Source: Pseudomonadota bacterium
GTDB lineage: Bacteria > Pseudomonadota > Gammaproteobacteria > Burkholderiales > Ferrovaceae
Direction of reading: 5' to 3'
Length of the DNA stretch: 11,016 bases
Assembly (NCBI GenBank): GCA_021828575.1
Contig: JAJZEL010000046.1
Span: 1 to 11,016, forward strand
The translations under genes and the position numbers were made by a program. The notes under the pieces are model-generated. The model ran no database searches, was not told the origin of the DNA, and saw nothing but the letters and a program-made list of their open reading frames with translations. Positions within the stretch are counted from its first letter, which is position 1. Each line of letters begins with the position of its first letter. Positions 1 to 6,444 of the stretch are shown here, one piece after another.

Positions 1-644
1 CTGTCGCCGTGGTTGAGCTTGATCCAGAACTCCCTGTATTCGGGACTCGATGCATATGCCTCGCGACAGAATATCCTGTGGTGCCTGCCCTTGATTTCAT
101 CGGCCCTGTAGCCCATCACTTCGAGGAAATTGGCATTTGCCTCGATCACGTTGCCCTGCGTGTCGAACTCGATCAGCGCCATCGAACAGTCCAGCGCAGA
201 GATCAGATCGCGAAGGGCTGCAGCCTCGTTTACCTGTCTGGTTACGTCGCTTGCGATCTTGAGGACTTTTGCAACCTGTCCATTTGCATCTACAATTGGG
301 AAATAGGTTGCCTCCAGCCACACTGTCGCGCCACTCTTCGTCTTTCTCTGGAACTTTCCGCTGAAGGACTGGCCTTGGCGCAGTCTGTTCCAGAATTCCT
401 GGTATTCGGATGAGCGAGCATATTTTTCATCGCAAAGCGAACTGTGGCGCATCCCCTTGATCTCGTTACCGTTATAACCCATCACTTGGCAGAAGATCGC
501 ATTCGCTTCTAGTATGGTCCCGTCCATCGAAAATTCGATCACCGCCATGCTACGCTTCAGAGCTTCAAACATGTTCTTAAACGACGACAGCTCTTGCTGC
601 AGCGTACCGATCTGGGTTTGAAATTTCTTGCTTTGGAAAAACAT
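1..644 (-). CDS. Tandem-PAS sensory protein, probably a soluble methyl-accepting chemotaxis protein (BdlA-like), C-terminus outside the window
   Basis: Reading the minus strand from an ATG at 644-642 gives 214 codons, open to the window edge. A GGAG (653-656) lies 8 nt upstream of the start. After a short helical, coiled-coil-like start (residues 1-25) come two PAS domains, about 26-135 and 146 to the edge. They are clear copies of each other: both carry an IEF..G..(I/V)(L/I)EANA.F.(Q/E)VMGY core, then EIKG..H, a Cys (SLCDEKY and IFCREAY), and S.EY.EFW. No signal peptide or membrane segment precedes them, so the protein should be cytoplasmic. Tandem PAS domains of exactly this style head soluble chemoreceptors such as BdlA, which links energy or redox state and c-di-GMP to biofilm dispersal. 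The MCP signalling domain would lie off the left edge, so the receptor identity is inferred. A sigma28-like promoter upstream supports a chemotaxis role. A PAS-GGDEF or PAS-kinase protein is the main alternative. Confidence 0.85.
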   Translation of the reverse strand, partial: MFFQSKKFQTQIGTLQQELSSFKNMFEALKRSMAVIEFSMDGTILEANAIFCQVMGYNGNEIKGMRHSSLCDEKYARSSEYQEFWNRLRQGQSFSGKFQRKTKSGATVWLEATYFPIVDANGQVAKVLKIASDVTRQVNEAAALRDLISALDCSMALIEFDTQGNVIEANANFLEVMGYRADEIKGRHHRIFCREAYASSPEYREFWIKLNHGD

Positions 645-832
645 CGTAAGTGCTCCGTGACAATTGGAAAGGCTGATGAAGAGTATTATCGGCAGCAACC
701 CAAAATGCTTGAGATCGTGGCACGCCAAGCCTGACTCAGGGAATTCAAGGAGGCTTATACCTTGAGCAACTTTTCGAATTCGGGCCGCAGAAATCATGCG
801 GGCCGTGCTAAATCACCCTGTCCGCCCTATCG
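645..832. other. Spacer between the PAS receptor and the IS21 relic
   Basis: Apart from the receptor's ribosome-binding site (653-656) and the sigma28-like promoter (686-712), I see no gene here. An imperfect GC-rich inverted repeat (GGCCGC near 783-789 and GCGGGCC near 798-804) lies just before the IS21 relic. It could be decayed transposon or host sequence, and I assign it no function. A plus-strand AGGAG near 751-755 precedes a TTG, but the frame behind it looks like no protein. Confidence 0.5.
686..712 (-). promoter_or_regulatory. Candidate sigma28 (FliA) flagellar/chemotaxis promoter for the PAS receptor
   Basis: On the minus strand the sequence reads TCAAGCAT (712-705), 11 bp, then GCCGATAA (693-686). 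GCCGATAA is the exact -10 consensus of enterobacterial FliA promoters. The -35 element matches TAAAGTTT at 5 of 8 positions, and the 11-bp spacer is the canonical length. Transcription would start near 678, leaving a leader of about 34 nt before the ATG at 644. Chemoreceptor genes are classic FliA targets, so site and gene support each other. Confidence 0.7.
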
Positions 833-1064
833 TTGGTCTTCTTTCTACGCCATGAATCTGGCAGCCGCATGCTCTTCAAAAATCTGCAACGGGAGGGTTA
901 CGTCGGCGTTTACGACAGTGTGCAGCGCTTCGTGAAACAGTGGAAATCCCAAGACCGCGGTAGCCAGGGCGCTTTTGTGCCCCTGGTCTTTATCGCCCGG
1001 AGACGCCTGCCAGTTCGACTGGAGCAAGCGGGTGATGTTGGGCGGGATATCGCAGGTAGTGAAT
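833..1064 (+). pseudogene. istA: Relic of an IS21-family IstA transposase, frameshifted
   Basis: The frame from 833 reads FKNLQREGYVGVYDSVQRFV, then QWK and GAFVPLVF. This matches the stretch of IS21 IstA just before the catalytic core (GY.G.Y..V..FV..W, then FVPL.F). One extra base at about 992 breaks the frame. Reading on from 993 in the next frame gives SPGDACQFDWSKRVMLGG, the highly conserved PGEAAQFDWS motif whose Asp (codon at 1017) is the first DDE residue. Similarity fades after about 1064, where IstA would normally continue (V.VAHF.L..SR). Only about 75 of roughly 500 residues remain, with no IstB partner and no recognisable ends, so it is a dead fragment. Confidence 0.8.
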
Positions 1065-1095
1065 GTTAGAACCGCTCCCCCCACGTTCTTCGATA

Positions 1096-2067
1096 TCACA
1101 ATAATTTCTTCGGGCCCGGCAAATGAGTTTCAAGGGATGTGAAGTTGGTGTTCGAGTCGATTTGCCTTGGTACCATTCGTGCAAGCTCGAATTCGGCTCG
1201 GATTATCTTGATCACCGCCCGCAAACGGGGCACGTCGCGTTGACGGCGATGGCAAACCAAATATACCCCGGCAACGGCCTCCGGCCCCAGATCGAATGGC
1301 AGGTTGACCAGTCCACTGTTTTTGGCAAACCGGTGCGGAACCACGAACATTGGCATGATGCCAACGCCTGCCACGCAGGCGGCGCATTGCACATTGTAAT
1401 CATCAGAAGTAAATACGGGACGAAAATTCCCCAGCAAACGGGTTAGTGCCTGATGTGACAATTGCTCTTCGTGGCTGCTTGACCAGCTTATCCAGCGCAA
1501 ATCCTGAAGACTCGCCTTTTTGGGCAGACTGGCAACGTAATCTGGTGAAGCAACCAGACTGACCGGCCCTTCAATGCGATCCAGTATGATCAGGTCATCA
1601 TCTTGTGGCACGATCGTACGTATGGCCAGATCGGCTTCGCCACGTGCAAGATTGCGCACTTCCACGCCCGACGTCACTTCCAGTTGTAGTTCGGGATAAT
1701 GATGCAATATGTCGGCTGCCAACGGTGCCAAAAATTCTCGCGCAATGCGGGGAGCGGCGGCGATGCGGACACGGCCCGACAGGCTGCTGGTCGCTTCATG
1801 CAAATGTTGACGCGCTGTTTCTGCCCATTCGGCCATTTGGCGGACTGCAGGCAACAACCGTTCACCGGCGATGGTCAGTACCACACCCTGCGCCCGGCGT
1901 TCGAACAGGGCTTCCCCCATGTTCAGTTCCATTTCATTCATGCGTCGGCTGAGCGTGGGCTGGCTCAGCCCCAACCGGCGTGCGGCCGCACTCAAGCTGC
2001 CACATTCCTGCACTGCCAGGAATAATTGCAGGTCTTGCCAAAATAGGCCATCCATTTTTGAATACAT
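1096..2067 (-). CDS. LysR-family transcriptional regulator
   Basis: This 323-residue protein is a typical LysR-type regulator in length and domain order. The N-terminus (about residues 5-65) holds the winged helix-turn-helix: LFLAVQECGSLSAAARRLGL, then SQPTLSRRMNEME and LFERRAQGVVLTIAG. Residues of about 90-295 form the periplasmic-binding-protein-like effector domain (SGRVRIAAAPRIAREF, EADLAIR). I chose the ATG at 2067 because it has a purine-rich GGA upstream and places the HTH at the usual distance. An upstream GTG at 2091 would add 8 residues but has no ribosome-binding site. The last residues (after about EFELA) run toward the IS21 relic and look like a non-conserved tail. The gene is divergent from the MBL lipoprotein gene across 75 bp, the classic layout in which a LysR protein controls its neighbour and itself. 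The ligand cannot be predicted. Confidence 0.93.
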   Translation of the reverse strand: MYSKMDGLFWQDLQLFLAVQECGSLSAAARRLGLSQPTLSRRMNEMELNMGEALFERRAQGVVLTIAGERLLPAVRQMAEWAETARQHLHEATSSLSGRVRIAAAPRIAREFLAPLAADILHHYPELQLEVTSGVEVRNLARGEADLAIRTIVPQDDDLIILDRIEGPVSLVASPDYVASLPKKASLQDLRWISWSSSHEEQLSHQALTRLLGNFRPVFTSDDYNVQCAACVAGVGIMPMFVVPHRFAKNSGLVNLPFDLGPEAVAGVYLVCHRRQRDVPRLRAVIKIIRAEFELARMVPRQIDSNTNFTSLETHLPGPKKLL

Positions 2068-2080
2068 ACATCCAATTCCG

Positions 2081-2116
2081 TCGGTTGTCACACCGATATC
2101 GTATGGCTATTCTACA
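2081..2116 (+). promoter_or_regulatory. Divergent control region: inverted repeat overlapping a candidate sigma70 promoter
   Basis: In the 75-bp gap between the LysR gene and the MBL gene, TCGGT (2081-2085) and ACCGA (2092-2096) form a perfect inverted repeat around TGTCAC. The repeat overlaps TTGTCA (2085-2090), a 5/6 match to a -35 box. TATTCT (2108-2113, 4/6 match to -10) follows 17 bp later, driving the MBL gene. A dyad over the -35 box fits a LysR-type operator, but binding is inferred. Confidence 0.5.
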
Positions 2117-2142
2117 GGCCTGTCCATCTTTCAGAGCATGCC

Positions 2143-3069
2143 ATGCCACGCATCATTTTGATCTGTCTGACCAGCCTGATACTCACGGGTTGCGCGATCA
2201 CCAGTCACCAGACCACTCCGTCATCGTTGGGAAAACCATCCAGTCTGGCGGCCATGGAAGCGGTTGTTGACCTACCTGGCCCTGTCTCGGTTGATACCAT
2301 CAACAGTGCCGACTGGGAAGTTCCCATTGCGGGCATGCTGGACATGAATGACCCACAGGTGAAAGCAGCCAGATTGAATGATCATCTGGAACCCATCCAT
2401 ATTTTTATGCATGTGCTGCATCATCCAGATCGCGGTTATTTTCTGGTGGACAGCGGGATATCACGTGTATTCCTTGATCATCCGCAACAATATGGGGTGA
2501 ACGCGTTGATCAGCATGGAATTTCATCCTGAACGCATCCGGTTGCGCCAGGACACGGCCAGCGTCACGAAAAGGTTGCCGACACCGGTGCAGGGCATCTT
2601 TCTCACCCACCTGCATGTTGACCACATTTCCGGATTGCCTGATATTCCGACAAATGTGCCGCTCTACGTCGGAAAAAATGAAACAGGTCCGCGACGCTTT
2701 TCCTACATGTTTACCCTGGACATGATCAACAAGTTGCTCGAACAGCATGCCAGTTTGAAAACTTGGCCGTTTCCGGATGACAATGGCGGTGGTTTCCATG
2801 GCATTGTTGACATTTTCGGGGATGGGACAGTCTGGGCCCTCAGCGTTCCAGGCCACACAACCGGTAGCACTGCCTATCTGGTACGCACACCGAACGGACC
2901 GGTCCTGCTGACAGGAGATGTCTCTCATACCCGCTGGGGATGGGATCACGGAGTGCCACCCGGCGATTTCACGGACAACATCGATAACAACCGAAAAAGC
3001 CTGCTTGCACTCAAGGCTCTGGTGGAACGACATCCAAAAATCAGGGTTCGCCTCGGACATCAATATTGA
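2143..3069 (+). CDS. Lipoprotein metallo-beta-lactamase-fold hydrolase (AHL-lactonase-like subgroup)
   Basis: The 308-residue product starts with a lipoprotein signal: a charged start, a hydrophobic stretch and the lipobox LTGC with Cys17. Residue +2 is Ala, so Lol sorting to the outer membrane is expected, with the enzyme facing the periplasm. The MBL fold carries a full dinuclear metal set: THLHVDH (H156, H158, D160, H161), PGHTTGS (H238), LTGDVSH (D259) and a terminal GHQY (H306). HxHxDH plus later His, Asp and His is shared by AiiA/AttM-type lactonases and many other MBL hydrolases, so the substrate is unproven. A lactone or other ester is plausible. The chain ends only two residues after the last metal His, which is short for the family. 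The ATG at 2143 has a weak AGAG 6 nt upstream. The divergent LysR gene is its likely regulator. Confidence 0.88.
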   Translation: MPRIILICLTSLILTGCAITSHQTTPSSLGKPSSLAAMEAVVDLPGPVSVDTINSADWEVPIAGMLDMNDPQVKAARLNDHLEPIHIFMHVLHHPDRGYFLVDSGISRVFLDHPQQYGVNALISMEFHPERIRLRQDTASVTKRLPTPVQGIFLTHLHVDHISGLPDIPTNVPLYVGKNETGPRRFSYMFTLDMINKLLEQHASLKTWPFPDDNGGGFHGIVDIFGDGTVWALSVPGHTTGSTAYLVRTPNGPVLLTGDVSHTRWGWDHGVPPGDFTDNIDNNRKSLLALKALVERHPKIRVRLGHQY

Positions 3070-3075
3070 ACGGCC

Positions 3076-3115
3076 CAGCACTTGCACGTCTCTGACGAGT
3101 GATGTGCAAGTGCTG
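3076..3115 (+). terminator. Perfect 12-bp hairpin after the MBL gene, possible terminator
   Basis: CAGCACTTGCAC (3076-3087) and GTGCAAGTGCTG (3104-3115) pair perfectly around a 16-nt loop, starting 6 bp after the stop codon. The position suits a 3' end, but no T-run follows (AATCAATTAG), and the loop is long for an intrinsic terminator. It may instead stabilise the mRNA end or bind a protein. Confidence 0.5.
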
Positions 3116-3363
3116 AATCAATTAGAATAGATTGGATGAGGTCAACGTGATAGTTGCGTTCTGATCATGAAAAGGAAAACTTTGTAAATACTGTAAAAGT
3201 GCAAAAAACCCATTAAAATACGGATCAAATTAAAAGTTTTTTAATAATTTAATTTGAGAACGTAACCATGCACTCAATACCCTCTAACACTCTAAATTTT
3301 CCCTACCCATCGCCGCATTCCCAGAGTTGGGTTGTTTGGCAAGAAAAAGTTTGTTGATTTGCG
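3116..3363. other. AT-rich intergenic region upstream of the c-di-GMP operon
   Basis: This stretch is much richer in A+T than the genes on either side, especially 3165-3260. It holds a 7-bp AT hairpin, ATTAAAA (3229-3235) with TTTTAAT (3239-3245) around GTT. I see no coding region, tRNA or recognisable riboswitch; in particular I could not make out a GEMM-type c-di-GMP aptamer. It probably contains regulator binding sites for the promoter at 3364. Confidence 0.5.
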
Positions 3364-3391
3364 TTGACACCCGAGAGAATACCTTTATAAT
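3364..3391 (+). promoter_or_regulatory. Strong sigma70 promoter of the five-gene operon
   Basis: TTGACA (3364-3369) and TATAAT (3386-3391) match both consensus boxes perfectly, with a 16-bp spacer. Transcription should begin near 3398, giving a leader of about 28 nt. This rules out the in-frame TTG at 3327, which would lie upstream of the transcript, and supports the GTG at 3426. No extended -10 is seen, and activator or repressor sites are not obvious. Confidence 0.8.
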
Positions 3392-3408
3392 CGGGAGGAA
3401 TAAAGGTC

Positions 3409-3417
3409 GGGGGGGAG
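3409..3417 (+). promoter_or_regulatory. Ribosome-binding site that fixes the GTG start at 3426
   Basis: A run of seven G followed by AG ends in GGAG (3414-3417), 8 nt before GTG 3426. A second purine-rich GGGAGGAA (3393-3400) lies too close to the 5' end of the predicted transcript to serve. The ATG at 3418-3420 overlaps the site and is out of frame. Confidence 0.7.
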
Positions 3418-3425
3418 ATGCCAAC

Positions 3426-4193
3426 GTGCGTAACATTACACTGTATCGGTCAGGGTCGCATAAGTTCGTCCTGCTGAATGAAAGTGAGCCGGGAGATGAG
3501 GACGGAGTGCGTTCTAATCAGTTTCTGGTCATGCACGATCATGATGCTGTTTTGCTGGACCCCGGGGGGTTTGGGGTGATGCCCCGGGTGTTGGCTGAAT
3601 TATTGCGCCACACGGCACCGGATAACTTGAGAGCTATCATGCTGTCCCATCAGGATCCTGACATCGTGGGGGGTATTTCTACCTGGCTCGAATTGACTCA
3701 GGCCCCCGTGTATGTTTCGCGCATTTGGCTGCGTTTCCTTCCCCATTATGGCATCAAGAACATGGACCGTTTCATCGGGGTTCCCGATGTTGGCATGATC
3801 TGCAGTTTCGGTTCCGAATTTGAGTTGCGCTTGCTGCCCGCTCATTTTCTTCATTCGGAAGGGCAGATGAACGTCTATGATCCAGTATCAAAAATTCTGT
3901 TTTCTGGGGACATCGGTGCTGCCATGCTCCCGGATGAGATTGACTATCCCTTTGTCGATGACTTCTCCAAGCATTTGCCTCATATCGACTGGTTCCATCG
4001 TCGTTACATGTGTGGGAACCGCGCGGCACGGCTCTGGGTCGATATGGTTTCACAACTTGATGTGGAAATGATTGCTCCGCAACACGGTCCAGTCTACCGC
4101 AATCAATCAGTCAAAGACTTTCTTAACTGGTTTAGAGACCTAGAGTGTGGCATGGATCTGATGACTGCCCCTGGAGTCTTTCGCACCGATTAA
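3426..4193 (+). CDS. Diiron-type MBL-fold protein, ODP/flavodiiron-like, putative oxygen or NO sensor
   Basis: The 255-residue product from GTG 3426 is a stand-alone MBL domain with the flavodiiron ligand pattern, not the hydrolase one. It has HQDPD (H75, D77, D79), FLHSEG (H143), FSGDIG (D162) and APQHGP (H220), matching the H-x-E/D-x-D, H, D, H set that binds two irons. The position after D79, a His in many MBL enzymes, is Ile. No flavodoxin domain follows, so it cannot be a complete flavodiiron NO/O2 reductase. Stand-alone domains of this type (ODP) act as oxygen and iron sensors in bacterial chemotaxis. It opens the operon, ending 4 bp before a GGDEF/EAL gene, which suggests a sensory partner for c-di-GMP turnover. 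There is no signal peptide or membrane segment. Iron binding and sensing are inferred from family pattern and context. Confidence 0.87.
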   Translation: MRNITLYRSGSHKFVLLNESEPGDEDGVRSNQFLVMHDHDAVLLDPGGFGVMPRVLAELLRHTAPDNLRAIMLSHQDPDIVGGISTWLELTQAPVYVSRIWLRFLPHYGIKNMDRFIGVPDVGMICSFGSEFELRLLPAHFLHSEGQMNVYDPVSKILFSGDIGAAMLPDEIDYPFVDDFSKHLPHIDWFHRRYMCGNRAARLWVDMVSQLDVEMIAPQHGPVYRNQSVKDFLNWFRDLECGMDLMTAPGVFRTD

Positions 4194-4197
4194 ATGC

Positions 4198-6444
4198 ATG
4201 AGAGCGGTTATGTTACAGGAATCACAAGCGCAAGTTTCTACTGCTCTGGAGAATACGCGACTTTACGTGGTGGAGCGCGTGGCATCGTTGATGGAAAGCC
4301 AGGTACGTTCTCAATTGTTTACCGAGAACGTCGGCGAACTCGTTAAAAGCATCAATCAGGAACTCAGTGACCATCTGACGGATGCTCTTGATTTGCTAGG
4401 ACGGGTTTCATTGTCAGCGGAAGATCGTGCCGCCATTGCTACGAGGCTTTTTTCGGGACGTGCGCGATCCAATCGACTTGAAAGGGCGCTTTCCATTTTG
4501 CTGCAGGAACGTCAGCGGCAATGGACTAAAAATGTCGAGCAGTTGCATCAGGTTGCTTTGGAATTTAACCAAACTGTGGAAGGCTTTAAAACCTTTTTAG
4601 TGGAGAAGGATCTGCTTGAAAGGCAAAGCCGGATTCTCGAAACCATCGTGCTGTCTCACGAGAAAGTATCCCAGTGGAAGGCGTTTGTCCAGGAGATTTT
4701 GACCGGATTTCATAGCATTTTCCCCTTCAATTTCTTTTTTATTGCATTCGTGGAGGGAAAAGGGGTTTCTCTCTTGCTGTATTACCTCGGGGAGTATTCC
4801 GACGAATTGCGAAGAATGGCCAGAACCAAACTGTCCCACGAATTGATCGAACAACTCCATTTACCTATAGATGCTCCGCTTGATATCGAAGAATTTCATA
4901 TTCCTATTGTTCATCCGATTCCTCTCTCCTTAGAACAGGAAGTGGAAATGATCACGGTTTCTGTCCCGGATCTGGAAATGCCGAATCTTGGTGGGGTTCT
5001 GGGAATGGCTTTCGGTTCGTCGAAGAAACTGACGGCTCAGGAAGAGAGTGTGATTCGTTCCACGTTGGCAGTGATGGTGATGGTGGTAGGATCCAGCAAA
5101 ACGTTGAGTCGTACTCTGTCCGAACTTGAATACTATTCAACTCATGATCCCTTGACTGGCTTGCATAACCGCCGTTATTTCGAGGAATTGCTACAGTACG
5201 AGGAAGGTCGCTCAGAGCGTCATAATCATCAATTTTCAGTTCTGATGATAGATCTTGATGATTTCAAGGATGTCAATGATACCTATGGTCACCCTTGTGG
5301 TGATAGTGTTCTCAAACAGGTAGCGGAGGTCATCATTCACTCCATGCGTAAAGGGGATATTGCTACCCGTATTGGTGGAGATGAATTTGCCATCATCTTG
5401 ACCGAGACCGGTAAGGTAGGTGGGGTGTCCGTTGCTGAAAAACTGCGTCTTGCACTACGTGAAATGCCTTTTATCAGCCCTGACGGCAAGGCATTTCACA
5501 TTACTATCTCCATTGGGATCGTTACTTTCCCGGATGATGGGGAAAAAGTCGCTGACTTGATGACAGGCGTGGACGTGGGACTGTACCGCGCCAAACAGAT
5601 GGGAAAAGATGGGATTGGTACGATACATTCTCCTGGTGAGTTACAAGCAGGACGCACCATTCGCGATAACGCGGAAAAGTTGCGCCAGGCGCTCAAGGAC
5701 AACCGCATCATTCCCTATTACCAGCCGATATTTGATATTCAAACGGGGACGGTGGTTGCTTTTGAAACCTTGGCCCGACTCAAGGAACTCGATGGCACTA
5801 CCCACTCTGCGGGGACATTCATAGAAACCATTGAAAAGTACGGATTGGGCCGTGATCTGGATCGTGTTATTCTCGAAAAGGCATTCAATGCAATCCATAC
5901 CTTCAGGGAGAATGGCCTTTCCATGCCACGACTTTTTCTGAACTTGTCCGCTCAGGAAGTTCAGGGTAGGGGTATTCTTGGCTTTGCGGAACAACTTTGT
6001 CGTGAGTTGGCCATTCCGCCTGCTTTGGTGGTTTTTGAGATACTGGAACGGGATGCCATCGGTGACATGACCAATATGCGCAAATTCCTGGCGAATCTTC
6101 GTGATAAAGGGTTCTCGTTCGCTTTGGACGATTTTGGCAGCGGTTACAATTCCTTTCATTATCTGAGAGAACTTCGCTTTGACTTTGTCAAGCTGGATGG
6201 GGCCTTTGTCCGGAATATTCTGAATTCGAAGGTGGATTACATCCTGATAAAAAATCTTAACCTTCTCTGTCAGGAATTGGGTATCCTGACGGTTGCGGAG
6301 TTTGTGGAATCTCGCGAGGTTCTTATGGCGCTTATGGATATGGGGATCAATTACGCTCAAGGATATCACTTGGGGCTTCCTACGAATAAAATGCTCTTCC
6401 CTTCTGAACGCCCTGCCTTTGTAGGGAGAAAAAAACTTGGCTGA
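4198..6444 (+). CDS. GAF-like/GGDEF/EAL protein, likely bifunctional diguanylate cyclase and c-di-GMP phosphodiesterase
   Basis: This 748-residue cytoplasmic protein has a helical N-terminus (about 1-150), a GAF-like region (about 155-305), a GGDEF domain (about 317-480) and an EAL domain (about 495-740). The GGDEF site is intact (GGDEF, 393-397), and an RKGD inhibitory I-site stands five residues before it (384-387). The EAL domain reads ETL at the signature (E523) and keeps the other checked catalytic positions: N582, E614 and E617, D644-D645 (DDFGSG), K665, E701 and Q721. Both making and breaking c-di-GMP are therefore possible, with the N-terminus choosing between them. It starts 4 bp after the diiron MBL gene, so the two products may form a sensor-effector pair. 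The ATG at 4198 lacks a strong ribosome-binding site; translational coupling to the previous stop is likely. ATG 4210 is the alternative start. The GAF ligand is unknown. Confidence 0.92.
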   Translation: MRAVMLQESQAQVSTALENTRLYVVERVASLMESQVRSQLFTENVGELVKSINQELSDHLTDALDLLGRVSLSAEDRAAIATRLFSGRARSNRLERALSILLQERQRQWTKNVEQLHQVALEFNQTVEGFKTFLVEKDLLERQSRILETIVLSHEKVSQWKAFVQEILTGFHSIFPFNFFFIAFVEGKGVSLLLYYLGEYSDELRRMARTKLSHELIEQLHLPIDAPLDIEEFHIPIVHPIPLSLEQEVEMITVSVPDLEMPNLGGVLGMAFGSSKKLTAQEESVIRSTLAVMVMVVGSSKTLSRTLSELEYYSTHDPLTGLHNRRYFEELLQYEEGRSERHNHQFSVLMIDLDDFKDVNDTYGHPCGDSVLKQVAEVIIHSMRKGDIATRIGGDEFAIILTETGKVGGVSVAEKLRLALREMPFISPDGKAFHITISIGIVTFPDDGEKVADLMTGVDVGLYRAKQMGKDGIGTIHSPGELQAGRTIRDNAEKLRQALKDNRIIPYYQPIFDIQTGTVVAFETLARLKELDGTTHSAGTFIETIEKYGLGRDLDRVILEKAFNAIHTFRENGLSMPRLFLNLSAQEVQGRGILGFAEQLCRELAIPPALVVFEILERDAIGDMTNMRKFLANLRDKGFSFALDDFGSGYNSFHYLRELRFDFVKLDGAFVRNILNSKVDYILIKNLNLLCQELGILTVAEFVESREVLMALMDMGINYAQGYHLGLPTNKMLFPSERPAFVGRKKLG
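6423..6428 (+). promoter_or_regulatory. Ribosome-binding site supporting a TTG start at 6437
   Basis: AGGGAG inside the 3' end of the upstream gene lies 8 nt before TTG 6437. No in-frame ATG occurs until well inside the globin domain, so this site decides the start. Confidence 0.65.

Noticed and set aside
845..1099. 84-codon minus-strand open frame
   Set aside because: It is antisense to the IS21 relic, whose two plus-strand frames carry the conserved IstA motifs; it has no family features of its own.
2068..2091. GTG start for the LysR gene at 2091
   Set aside because: No ribosome-binding site precedes it; the ATG at 2067 fits the usual LysR N-terminus. It remains possible.
2461..3087. 208-codon minus-strand open frame
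   Set aside because: It lies opposite the MBL lipoprotein gene, which has all metal ligands; the antisense protein shows no motifs.
3116..3363. c-di-GMP (GEMM) riboswitch upstream of the operon
   Set aside because: It would make sense by context, but I could not find the conserved helices, and the predicted transcript start lies downstream of the region.
3327..3425. N-terminal extension of the diiron MBL gene from TTG 3327
   Set aside because: It would start upstream of the consensus promoter at 3364-3391, and the extra residues resemble no MBL domain.
5641..6369. 242-codon minus-strand open frame
   Set aside because: It lies opposite the EAL domain of the 4198 gene and looks like a complementary-strand shadow.
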